Positions 34,069 through 40,773 of a stretch of DNA of 64,000 nucleotides are shown here, piece by piece. The translations under genes and the position numbers were made by a program. The first letter of the stretch is position 1, and every line of letters starts with the position of its first letter. The notes under the pieces are model-generated. The model was not told the origin of the DNA. It saw only the letters and a program-made list of their open reading frames with translations, and did no database searches. This stretch comes from Rahnella ecdela (GTDB lineage Bacteria; Pseudomonadota; Gammaproteobacteria; Enterobacterales; Enterobacteriaceae), in assembly GCF_019049625.1 (NCBI RefSeq), contig NZ_JAFMOY010000125.1:62001-126000 (forward strand), given 5' to 3'.

Positions 34069-34233
34069 TTACTGACTGACCCGAAATCGGCCGTAATATT
34101 TCCCAGCTCGCCACCAGAGCATTTTCATACCCGGCGGCATTGCTGGTGCAAACTCAACTGGGACAAACCACAGATTCAGCATTTTTTTCACAAAAAACCG
34201 CCTGACGAAATGCGAACGGGTTGTTTCAATCAT
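34069..34233 (-). CDS. Small basic early phage protein
   Basis: 54 residues from an ATG with AGGA eight bases upstream. Rich in Arg, Lys and aromatics (SHFVRRFFVKKMLNLWF, ending GKYYGRFRVSQ), with no membrane segment or motif I recognise. It lies between xis and yfdQ on the same strand, like the small uncharacterised genes of lambda's left operon. Confidence 0.55.
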   Translation of the reverse strand: MIETTRSHFVRRFFVKKMLNLWFVPVEFAPAMPPGMKMLWWRAGKYYGRFRVSQ

Positions 34234-34324
34234 GGCTGCATTCCTAAATAAGTAATTCCCAGATTTCGGCGTGAGCGAATCCCTTGCCAGCATTGGCAAT
34301 TAAATTTCAGTAATAACGATTCAC

Positions 34325-34352
34325 TAAATGCCCCAGTGGACTAGGGCATTTA
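34325..34352 (-). terminator. Hairpin downstream of yfdQ
   Basis: TAAATGCCC and GGGCATTTA form a perfect 9-bp stem around a ten-base loop, 12 bases past the yfdQ stop. There is no long T run, so it may be a weak or antitermination-sensitive terminator of the leftward operon. Confidence 0.5.
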
Positions 34353-34363
34353 AGGCCGCGCTA

Positions 34364-35191
34364 TCAGGCTTTGAACTCACCGATGAATGTTTCGACTTCA
34401 ACGTCGGTGAAGTTGGCTTCCAGCAGTTCGCGGAACTCGGTAGCCATCAGTTCTTCAGCCGTTTCCAACTGCACGATGCGCAGAACCAGCACCGGAGCAT
34501 TGCCGCCGGTCAGCACGCTGTAGCGCAGACGGAATCGGCGTTCTCCCAGCCCTTCATATGGCACGCACTTAAATTCGAATGCCGCAGGCATGACTTCTTT
34601 GCTTTTTGCCTCAACGCTTTCCATCACTGAGCGCTTGGCGCCGAAATCACTATCTTCATGATCCGCAGAACTGGATGCTTCGATGGTAATTTTACGGACG
34701 CCGCCGATCGCTTTCTTGATGTCCAGCACTTCTCCGTCAGCGGTGAAAGCCATCAGGAATTCAGACCAGTCTTCGAGCCACTCGGCCAGATCCTTCTGTG
34801 AGTTTTTATCGCCATTGATGTTCAGCAAAGCTTGGAATGGCGCAGTGCGTTTCAGTTTCAAAACTGCGATGTTATCTGCGTGACCTGGTGCAGTCAGAGT
34901 GCCGAGGTTAAACACCGTCACCGCCGCCATGTTGTCAGCATTGATGAAGCTGCGGACGCCTTCGCCTGCGTAATCTTTGCAGTAACGGGAGAAGTCCAGA
35001 ATGCTGGCGGTTTCCATTTTGCCGCGGAAGCGGAACCGGCGATCTTGCAGGTTTTCCAGTGAATGAATACGGACTGATTCCGGCAAAGCAACAGCTGGAC
35101 AGTCAGCGGAGGAGAGGCGTTCTTCCAGAAGAGTCGAGAAAGCCATATCCCGCACTTCCTTGATTGCTGATGCGTCTAAAACTTGAGACAT
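34364..35191 (-). CDS. yfdQ: YfdQ-like phage protein (DUF2303)
   Basis: 275 residues, matching my memory of the DUF2303/YfdQ family of lambdoid prophages (e.g. CPS-53 of E. coli): SILDFSRYCKDY and FINADNMAAVTVFNLG are characteristic. Acidic, no membrane segment; molecular function unknown to me. It follows yfdP on the leftward transcript. Confidence 0.8.
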   Translation of the reverse strand: MSQVLDASAIKEVRDMAFSTLLEERLSSADCPAVALPESVRIHSLENLQDRRFRFRGKMETASILDFSRYCKDYAGEGVRSFINADNMAAVTVFNLGTLTAPGHADNIAVLKLKRTAPFQALLNINGDKNSQKDLAEWLEDWSEFLMAFTADGEVLDIKKAIGGVRKITIEASSSADHEDSDFGAKRSVMESVEAKSKEVMPAAFEFKCVPYEGLGERRFRLRYSVLTGGNAPVLVLRIVQLETAEELMATEFRELLEANFTDVEVETFIGEFKA

Positions 35192-35226
35192 AACAATTTC
35201 CTTTTATCGGAGAGGTTAAACGATGC

Positions 35227-35598
35227 TTATCGTGCGTCGCGCAGTTTGCCGTCAGGATCACCTGCGATGGTGAACAGCTGGCCTTGGTCTTCCTGCATGA
35301 TGGACAGCTTGCCGCCTTTGCCCACGTACATTGGGGTTTCGGTGGTGTCTTCTTCAGACGATTTCCCGCGCGGCGTAGGTGCTGAGAATTTCAGTTTGTG
35401 AGCAAGCATCACACGTTTTTCTTCCATCGAATTACTAATCCGGGAAACATCAATCTCGATGGTCACTTTGCCTTTACCACCGTTATTAAGAACACCCAAA
35501 GCGGCGGTATTCAGCGCGGCGGCGATTTTGTTTTCGAAAATACCGGCGTCCAGTTCGGAGAGAAACTCCGGGACGTTGGTCATACGACTTTCAGCCAT
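35227..35598 (-). CDS. yfdP: YfdP-like phage protein
   Basis: 123 residues from the ATG at 35598, which has GAGGGC at good spacing; upstream in-frame ATGs are too close to it. Paired with yfdQ as in the CPS-53 prophage of E. coli. KGKVTIEIDVSRI suggests a compact alpha/beta fold. Function unknown. Confidence 0.75.
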   Translation of the reverse strand: MAESRMTNVPEFLSELDAGIFENKIAAALNTAALGVLNNGGKGKVTIEIDVSRISNSMEEKRVMLAHKLKFSAPTPRGKSSEEDTTETPMYVGKGGKLSIMQEDQGQLFTIAGDPDGKLRDAR

Positions 35599-35636
35599 TT
35601 TCATGCCCTCGTTATCGCGGCGCACACCGCGGGAAA

Positions 35637-35789
35637 TTACTCACACACATAGACAAGGGTGGCCGGTAAAGCACAGGGCGTGCTGGGTGGGTACCAGCGG
35701 CCCTTGTCTATGTCTGCGAAAAAATTGGCGGTGGTCATGATCAGAACATTATCTTCGCTCCCCCTGATGTTGGATGGTTGAAGAGTCAT
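35637..35789 (-). CDS. Short leftward-operon phage protein, 50 codons
   Basis: ATG at 35789 preceded by GGCGGTGGC, ending TAA 38 bases before yfdP. The product starts MTLQPSNIRGSEDNVLIM and ends LPATLVYVCE. A second in-frame ATG is at codon 18. Its 3' half contains a perfect 13-bp inverted repeat (35647-35659 with 35701-35713), so the message folds through the coding region. I faintly associate the ending with short Icd/Ash-like phage proteins but cannot confirm it. Confidence 0.6.
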   Translation of the reverse strand: MTLQPSNIRGSEDNVLIMTTANFFADIDKGRWYPPSTPCALPATLVYVCE

Positions 35790-35998
35790 GCCACCGCCGA
35801 AAGACAACTACACACAGCAATTATCGAGGTTCCACGTCGATCTGATTGGGCGGCGGGAGTTGAACCCACAACAGGGTAAGGAGCCCTGCCATCACCGGAT
35901 GCTTACCACAACGGGAAGAACACTGGTTCTGTGGTCAGATCGGGTTGATGGTAAGTGAGTCCCTCAACCCCCAGTGTCCTTCCCGTTGTGCTGTAGTT
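35790..35998 (-). ncRNA. Structured PL leader RNA, partly tRNA-like
   Basis: Transcript from PL down to the first early gene. A 20-bp arm (35971-35990) pairs with 35907-35926 with one mismatch and encloses a second stem (35964-35970 with 35942-35948). Next come CATC-CGGT-GATG, CAGGG-loop-CCCTG with a seven-base loop, and GTGGG-TTCAACT-CCCGC, which looks exactly like a tRNA T-arm (35853-35869). The D-loop and variable loop are too short and the acceptor mispairs, so it is not a normal tRNA. It could be an antitermination RNA of the HK022 put kind; this is inference. Confidence 0.6.
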
Positions 35999-36004
35999 AG
36001 AATG

Positions 36005-36033
36005 AATCTAACTTAACTTAGTTTTATGGTCAA
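36005..36033 (-). promoter_or_regulatory. Early leftward promoter PL
   Basis: On the minus strand TTGACC (36028-36033), a 17-base spacer and TAGATT (36005-36010). An operator-like repeat (36008-36021) overlaps the -10 and spacer, so the repressor or Cro could block it. It drives the leader RNA, yfdP, yfdQ, xis and int. Confidence 0.8.
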
Positions 36034-36060
36034 GCGGAAAACCAAACTAAACTTAGTTTA
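36008..36060. promoter_or_regulatory. Left operators (OL)
   Basis: CTAACTTAACTTAG at 36008-36021 is identical to the third right operator. A second palindromic site around CTAAACTTAG lies at 36047-36056. The core is CTAA-N6-TTAG, shared with the right operators. Confidence 0.7.
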
Positions 36061-36096
36061 ATTTGGTTTGGAGATTGTCAGGAATTTAGAGAGGGA

Positions 36097-36723
36097 CTAA
36101 AGGTCGTATTGTACGCCTTTGACAACACCGATGATGGTGCAGTTACCGTTGATCGGTAAGTTTGGATAGCGAGGATTCAAAGGTACCAAGAATTTCTGTG
36201 GCCCATCTATAACCAATTTCTTAACGGTTGCCTCGTTTGTGCCATCTATTCTGGCAACAACGATTTTCCCATTAACAGGTTCTGCCTCAGGGTCGACGAT
36301 AACCGTGGCACCCTGGGGAATGGTCGGGAGGCCATTGGGATTTGTCATAGAATCCCCTTTAACTTCTAAAGCGAAAGAATTACCCGACACTCTAAGGGAT
36401 GTCTCAATCCATCGCTCTATATCTGCGAAGGTTTCAGGTGATTTTGACTCTGTGAAAGCACCTGCTTGGACCCATGAAATGACCGGTAGGCGCCGCATTC
36501 TGGTGATTAGCTTATCTTCAAACTCAGTGCCGTAAAGTACGTATTCAATCGACGTGTTGAAAAACTTAGCCAACTTAGAAAGAGACTCACCACTCGGCAC
36601 GTTCACGTCTTTTTCCCAATAACCCACCGCCACGTCACTCACGCCGCAGAATTTGCCCAGATCTTTCTGGGATGTTTTTGTCACCTTTCTTAGCGATTTT
36701 ATCCGCTGGCCGACCGTTTCCAT
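36097..36723 (-). CDS. cI: CI-type phage repressor
   Basis: 208 residues. An N-terminal helix-turn-helix (TSQKDLGKFCGVSDVAVGYWE) is followed by a LexA/CI peptidase S24 domain: cleavage site Ala87-Gly88 (VQAGAF), Ser125 (GDSM) and Lys168 (TVKKL). It should hold the lysogenic state and be cut after RecA activation. Diverges from cro across a three-operator region. Shorter linker than lambda CI, closer to P22 C2 or HK022 CI in length. Confidence 0.93.
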   Translation of the reverse strand: METVGQRIKSLRKVTKTSQKDLGKFCGVSDVAVGYWEKDVNVPSGESLSKLAKFFNTSIEYVLYGTEFEDKLITRMRRLPVISWVQAGAFTESKSPETFADIERWIETSLRVSGNSFALEVKGDSMTNPNGLPTIPQGATVIVDPEAEPVNGKIVVARIDGTNEATVKKLVIDGPQKFLVPLNPRYPNLPINGNCTIIGVVKGVQYDL

Positions 36724-36747
36724 CTCACCACCATGAATTAAATAAAG

Positions 36748-36810
36748 CTAAGTAATCTTAGTTTTTATTGACCTAATAAAGATTAGTATTTAATATCTAA
36801 CTTAACTTAG
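36748..36810. promoter_or_regulatory. Right operators (OR), three sites
   Basis: CTAAGTAATCTTAG (36748-36761), CTAATAAAGATTAG (36773-36786) and CTAACTTAACTTAG (36797-36810) share CTAA-N6-TTAG and are 24-25 bp apart, about two helical turns and a bit, as in lambda OR. They cover the gap between cI and cro. Confidence 0.85.
36768..36796 (+). promoter_or_regulatory. Early rightward promoter PR
   Basis: TTGACC (36768-36773), 17 bases, TAATAT (36791-36796). Overlaps the middle operator and abuts the third; drives cro and the replication genes. Confidence 0.85.
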
Positions 36811-36823
36811 TAATGGAGGCGAT

Positions 36824-37033
36824 ATGACCACAGACGACATCGAAAAACACTTCGGCAGTGCAGAGAAAGTTGCCGCCTTTTTTGGGATAACCAGCGAGGC
36901 CGTCTATCAATGGCGTAATCGCCCCGGGAAGTTAATCCCGAAAGGACGGGCAGCCGAAGCTGCATACCGAACCAAGGGAAACCTTCAGTTCAAAGCTGAG
37001 CTTTATGAAAAGACTACAGACTCAGCTGCCTGA
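36824..37033 (+). CDS. cro: Cro-like repressor
   Basis: 69 residues starting MTTDDIEKHFGSAEKVAAFF with a helix-turn-helix (GITSEAVYQWRN), as in P22/HK022-like Cro proteins. GGAGG lies nine bases upstream of the ATG. First gene of the rightward operon, expected to bind the OR/OL sites and turn down the repressor. Confidence 0.88.
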   Translation: MTTDDIEKHFGSAEKVAAFFGITSEAVYQWRNRPGKLIPKGRAAEAAYRTKGNLQFKAELYEKTTDSAA

Positions 37034-37058
37034 GCATAACTACCGAAGGAAATAAGAA

Positions 37059-37565
37059 ATGGTAGACCTGAAATCAGTAGTTAAAGCGATGTGCAAAGCC
37101 TATCCCGGTGGTCGGTCTGCAATGGCTGGCGCTTTGGGAATGACTGAAACGCAGTTCAACAACAACCTATATGAAAAAAACGGCTGCCGGTTCTTCGAAA
37201 TCGTTGAGCTGGAAGCTATGGAAGACATCAGCGGTACAAATCACATGGCGGATTACTTCGCCCAGCGCCGGGGCGGCTTTTTCGTAGAAATCCCAATTCG
37301 CGAGGAACTGGACCACGTTGACCTGTTTATCAAAGGGGTAAAGGTTGCCGCTAAGAGTGGAAAGGTCGATCAGCAGATAAATATTTCGATTGCAGACGAC
37401 GGGGTGATTGATGAAGGCGAGAAGGCAGAAATTATGGATCTTCATCGTAAGCATTTAGCTGCCCGCGATGAGTATGTGAAGTCAGTGGTGGCTTTGCATG
37501 AAAAGGTTGACGCCTCAGGAGTGCAGGCCCGAGGCGTCGGTGGTTTAACTAAACGTGTGGAGTAA
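37059..37565 (+). CDS. YmfL/CII-like phage regulatory protein
   Basis: 168 residues. The start (LKSVVKAMCKAYPGGRSAMA) and NNNLYEKNGCRFF match the YmfL/CP76 family of DNA-binding phage regulators known from the e14 prophage. It holds the position of lambda cII, directly after cro, so a role in the lysis-lysogeny choice is likely but not shown. The C-terminal half is acidic and helical. Confidence 0.8.
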   Translation: MVDLKSVVKAMCKAYPGGRSAMAGALGMTETQFNNNLYEKNGCRFFEIVELEAMEDISGTNHMADYFAQRRGGFFVEIPIREELDHVDLFIKGVKVAAKSGKVDQQINISIADDGVIDEGEKAEIMDLHRKHLAARDEYVKSVVALHEKVDASGVQARGVGGLTKRVE

Positions 37566-37573
37566 TTAAACGC

Positions 37574-37936
37574 ATGAACAGTCTACTCGTAAAAGCTGGC
37601 GTTCCGCAAATGCGCTGTAAGTCAGTGACTGGCGGAGCCGCGTGCTCTTTCTCGTATGAAGTGATGATAGGTAACCGCTGGATGCCGTGCAACTACCAGT
37701 TCGCGGCGTGGTGGGTAGGTTACGTCCGCCAGAGCAGCCAGAAGGTGACGGCATGTCTGAAGAAATCCAAAAACTGGACAGGCGTTACAAGGATTGGCGG
37801 GGCGTTGTGGTACACGTCGTGGGCTTCGACAGAGCAGGGGATCGCGTCATCTTCATGCGCGCCGGTTAGCCGCATGAGTGCGCCCAGCCTACTGAACAAT
37901 TCCGGCGAAAGTTTAAGAGGGTCTTATGAGCGTTAA
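37574..37936 (+). CDS. Phage hypothetical protein, frame overlapping the DUF4222 gene
   Basis: 120 codons from an ATG preceded by the GTGTGGAGTAAT ribosome-site cassette. The first 60 residues (CSFSYEVMIGNRWMPCNY, AAWWVGYV) look like a real small phage protein; the rest runs out of frame across the downstream DUF4222 gene and looks random. The start is well supported; the true functional C-terminus is doubtful, and a lost stop near 37760 is possible. Confidence 0.55.
   Translation: MNSLLVKAGVPQMRCKSVTGGAACSFSYEVMIGNRWMPCNYQFAAWWVGYVRQSSQKVTACLKKSKNWTGVTRIGGALWYTSWASTEQGIASSSCAPVSRMSAPSLLNNSGESLRGSYER
37753..37929 (+). pseudogene. DUF4222-like small phage gene interrupted by an amber codon
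   Basis: Frame starts at an ATG with GAAGGTG upstream. The first 38 codons (RYKDWRGVVVHVVGFDRAG, VIFMRAG) resemble DUF4222 proteins. At 37867-37869 a TAG replaces the Tyr usually found there; the frame then continues PHECAQPTEQFRRKFKRVL to a TGA at 37927-37929. That TGA overlaps the next start as ATGA, the spacing of an intact coupled pair, so the amber is a recent point mutation or a suppressible codon. Confidence 0.75.
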
Positions 37937-38933
37937 GTTATCCGCATACGTCTGGGATGGTTGCGCTGCTGCCGGTTTAAAAATATCGGCGGTGGCCATC
38001 ATGGCGCGCCTCGCTGACTTCAGTTCTGACGAAGGCCTGTGCTGGCCGTCGATCACCACCATTGCCCGCCAGTTGGGTGCAGGTGAAAGCACTGTGCGCA
38101 CTACGCTGGGCAAACTTGAGGCTGACGGCTGGATCACCAGTACCCAGCGCCGCAAGGGAAACCGCAATACGTCGAACATGTACCAGCTGAATATTGCGAA
38201 GCTTCGTACTGCCGCTGAACCGTCAGATTCTGACACATCAAAATCTGACGCATCAAATTCTGACCGGTCAAAATCCGACGCATCAAAATCGAACACGAAT
38301 ACCGGTTTTCACCCGCCAGAATCTGGGGGGGATCCGTTAGTAAATTCAAAACAAGATCCATCAGATAATAAAACCTCTTGTCAGCCTGCTGCGCAGACCG
38401 ACGCCGAAGTCGAAATTACTGATCAGGCTAAACAGGTTCTGAACTACCTGAACCTGGTCACCGGCTCCCGCTATCAGGTCAGCAAATCCTCACTGGATAA
38501 CATCCGCGCCAGACTGCGTGAAGGCTTCACCACTGAAGAACATCAGCTGACGGTTGATTACATGCATGCCAAATGGGGCGGCGATCTGGAAATGGCCGAG
38601 TACCTGCGACCGTCCACGCTGTTCCAGCCTTCAAAGTTCCCTGGCTACCTGGAAGGTGCCAACGCTTGGAATCGTGCAGGCCGACCAGCCCGCAAAAACG
38701 GAAAGTGGGACCGCGGTGAAGTAGCTGTTGATACCTCACAGCGTGATTCAGCTTACCGCAGGTTCATCAGTGGCGTTGCGGCGGCCAAAACCCCGAGTGA
38801 TTTGGAAAAACTGGTTTGTACCGAGGCAAGTAAGGCAAGTGTGCGCGGCATGCGCAGTGATTTCGCGATCAGCACCTGGAATCGCATCTGGAAAGAATGC
38901 GTCCAGCGCCAGCAGGGAGTGAAAGCAGAATGA
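37926..38933 (+). CDS. Phage replication initiator, helix-turn-helix type
   Basis: 335 residues. The N-terminal winged-helix domain (WPSITTIARQLGAGESTVRTTL, positions about 39-60) is typical of O-like or phage Rep proteins. A Ser/Asp/Lys repeat linker (about 99-124) follows, then a conserved phage C-terminal domain (TGSRYQVSKSSLDNIRARL). It probably binds its own coding-region iterons and loads the host helicase, as lambda O does. Overlaps the upstream frame by ATGA and the methylase gene by four bases. Confidence 0.82.
   Translation: MSVKLSAYVWDGCAAAGLKISAVAIMARLADFSSDEGLCWPSITTIARQLGAGESTVRTTLGKLEADGWITSTQRRKGNRNTSNMYQLNIAKLRTAAEPSDSDTSKSDASNSDRSKSDASKSNTNTGFHPPESGGDPLVNSKQDPSDNKTSCQPAAQTDAEVEITDQAKQVLNYLNLVTGSRYQVSKSSLDNIRARLREGFTTEEHQLTVDYMHAKWGGDLEMAEYLRPSTLFQPSKFPGYLEGANAWNRAGRPARKNGKWDRGEVAVDTSQRDSAYRRFISGVAAAKTPSDLEKLVCTEASKASVRGMRSDFAISTWNRIWKECVQRQQGVKAE
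38221..38295 (+). repeat. Five 15-bp iterons, candidate phage replication origin
   Basis: Units start at 38221, 38236, 38251, 38266 and 38281, with consensus CATCAAAATCTGACG and a few changes per unit. They lie inside the replication gene and encode its SDxSKSDA linker, as lambda's iterons lie in gene O. An AT-rich stretch (38336-38380) follows, as at lambda ori. Confidence 0.7.
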
Positions 38934-39472
38934 CTTCTGAATTCGCAAGCACCACACCGATCGAGCACAAAGACCGCTGGCAGACGCCGGTTGAAGTCTT
39001 CACGGCACTGGATCTGGAGTTTGGCTTCTATCTGGACGCCGCCGCCGACTACCAGAACGCGCTGTGCGCCCGATATCTGACAGAAGCTGATGACGCGCTG
39101 GCCGCTGATTGGGAAAGCTACGGCGCAATCTGGTGTAACCCGCCATACAGCGCGATCACCCCGTGGGTTGAGAAGGCCGCCGAACAATGCCGCGCCCAGC
39201 ACCAGCCTGTTGTGATGCTGTTGCCTGCTGACACATCAACTGGCTGGTTCTCGCTGGCGCTGACCACCGCCGACGAAATCCGGTTTATCACTGATGGCCG
39301 CCTGTCCTTCATCAATGCCGGTACCGGCAAGCCAGGGAAGAACGGCAACAGCAAGGGCAGCATGTTGGTTATCTGGCGCCCGTTCATCAAGCCGCGCGGC
39401 CAGTTCACCACGGTTTCACGTGATGTCCTGATCACTGCTGGCGCTGATTACCTGCAGGAGGTGGCCGCGTGA
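38930..39472 (+). CDS. dam: Phage N-6-adenine DNA methyltransferase
   Basis: 180 residues from the ATG at 38930, which overlaps the upstream stop as ATGA; an earlier ATG would add 11 residues from inside the previous gene. The catalytic motif CNPPYS lies near 65-70, and DRWQTPVEVFTALDLEFGF is the start of the phage Dam family. It methylates adenine in DNA, probably against host restriction; target sequence not readable. Confidence 0.87.
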   Translation: MTSEFASTTPIEHKDRWQTPVEVFTALDLEFGFYLDAAADYQNALCARYLTEADDALAADWESYGAIWCNPPYSAITPWVEKAAEQCRAQHQPVVMLLPADTSTGWFSLALTTADEIRFITDGRLSFINAGTGKPGKNGNSKGSMLVIWRPFIKPRGQFTTVSRDVLITAGADYLQEVAA

Positions 39473-39624
39473 ACGAATTCCAGAAAATCTGGTTTGATGC
39501 TTACAAAGGCTGGCTCAAGGCGGTCTCCCCTGAGGGGGAGCTGCATCCCACTAATTACACCGCCGCGCGGGAACATGCTGATGCTGTGCTGACCAGCCTG
39601 CTTAAAGCAGGGGAGATGAGCTGA
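39469..39624 (+). CDS. Small phage protein, 51 residues
   Basis: GTG start overlapping the methylase stop as GTGA, with GGAGGTGG a few bases upstream, and a stop overlapping the next ATG by one base. Sequence starts MNEFQKIWFDAYKGWLKAV and ends LTSLLKAGEMS; helical, acidic. The tight overlaps at both ends make it a credible gene. Function unknown. Confidence 0.7.
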   Translation: MNEFQKIWFDAYKGWLKAVSPEGELHPTNYTAAREHADAVLTSLLKAGEMS

Positions 39625-40379
39625 TGATCCACTATCACGGCGGACCTATTACTCCGGATACCTGCGCAATGAAGGCATGGTCAGCTGGCCATGCGTTTAT
39701 CTCTTATGCGAATTCCAGCCAGATAGGACTGGCCTCGGAAATCTGCCAGTCATTCGCATTGGACAATGGTGCGTTCTCAATTTGGAAAAAAGCAGGGAAG
39801 AACAAAATCGACTGGTCTGATTATTACGACTTTGTTGAACGCTGGAAGAATCACCCCGGTCTGGATTTCGCAGTCATTCCTGATGTTATCGATGGCGGTG
39901 CCGCTGAGAATGATGCTCTGCTGGCTGAGTGGCCACACGGTAAGTTCGTCGGCTGCCCCGTCTGGCACATGAATGAAAGTGAAGACCGCTTTATCCGGCT
40001 TTGTCATGAGTACCCACGGGTGGCGATCGGCAGCTGTGGCGAATATGACGTCAAATCACCACTCAAAGCCGTGGCCCGCATGAAGGACATAATCCGTCAC
40101 GTTGTGGATTCTCATAGCCGCCCTATCACTAAACTGCACGGCCTCCGCATGCTGAATAAGGACATCTTCACCCGGCTACCGCTGGCGTCTGCAGACAGCA
40201 CTAACGTGGCTCGCAATATCGGAATTGATAGCGCATGGAAAGGAACCTATTCGCCTCAGTCGAAAGAAACCCGCGCTTATGTGCTGGCTGAGCGCATTGA
40301 ATCCTTCAACAGCACCGGGACGCTGGAATATTGCGAAGTCCGGGATCGCTTCAACATGCAACTGCAGATGGAGGTCTGA
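39624..40379 (+). CDS. Phage protein, possible TGT/DpdA-like TIM barrel
   Basis: 251 residues. Motifs FALDNGAFSIW, DFAVIPDVIDGG, GCPVWHMNES, RVAIGSCGEYDV, KLHGLRML and SADSTNV resemble, from memory, the shortened tRNA-guanine-transglycosylase-like proteins (DpdA) that place 7-deazaguanines in DNA. The zinc Cys/His cluster of true TGTs is not evident, and no queuosine-precursor genes are nearby. The call is tentative; it could simply be a conserved phage TIM barrel of unknown role. It lies between the methylase-linked small gene and rusA. Confidence 0.45.
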   Translation: MIHYHGGPITPDTCAMKAWSAGHAFISYANSSQIGLASEICQSFALDNGAFSIWKKAGKNKIDWSDYYDFVERWKNHPGLDFAVIPDVIDGGAAENDALLAEWPHGKFVGCPVWHMNESEDRFIRLCHEYPRVAIGSCGEYDVKSPLKAVARMKDIIRHVVDSHSRPITKLHGLRMLNKDIFTRLPLASADSTNVARNIGIDSAWKGTYSPQSKETRAYVLAERIESFNSTGTLEYCEVRDRFNMQLQMEV

Positions 40380-40384
40380 AGCTT

Positions 40385-40759
40385 ATGCGACTGGTTTTGC
40401 CATTCCCGCCAAGCGTCAACGGTTACTGGCGCTCCACCAGAAAGGGCGTGCTGATCAGCGAGAGAGGGCGGATCTTCCGGTCGAACGCGCTGGCTGCAAT
40501 TTACCAGCAGTTGCGCAGCCGACCGACGGCACTACTGACCGAACTGGATGTTCATCTGGTTCTCTACCCGCCGACCAGGGCGAAACGCGATTTAGATAAT
40601 TTCCAGAAGGCGCTGTTTGATGGCCTGACCCATGCGGGGATCTGGAAAGACGACAGCCAGGTCAAACGCATGACAGTTGAATGGGGACCGGTTATCAAAG
40701 AAGGGAAGGCAGAAATAACGATTACTGATTTCAAACCCACCGGTGTGCAGCCGGTTTAA
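40385..40759 (+). CDS. rusA: Holliday-junction resolvase RusA
   Basis: 124 residues from the ATG at 40385 (an upstream in-frame ATG lies in the preceding gene). LPFPPSVNGYWRS and KRDLDNFQKALFDGL with WKDDSQVKR hold the catalytic aspartates of RusA. It cuts four-way junctions during phage recombination. Length is typical. Confidence 0.93.
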   Translation: MRLVLPFPPSVNGYWRSTRKGVLISERGRIFRSNALAAIYQQLRSRPTALLTELDVHLVLYPPTRAKRDLDNFQKALFDGLTHAGIWKDDSQVKRMTVEWGPVIKEGKAEITITDFKPTGVQPV

Positions 40760-40773
40760 CGTGTGGAGTGATT

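Noticed and set aside
35846-35912. Functional tRNA-Arg(CCT) on the minus strand
   Set aside because: T-arm and anticodon arm fit, but the D-loop and variable loop are too short and the acceptor stem has several mismatches. Kept only as a tRNA-like RNA segment.
38221-38295. CRISPR-like array
   Set aside because: The repeats are 15 bp with no spacers and are in frame with the replication gene; they are iterons.
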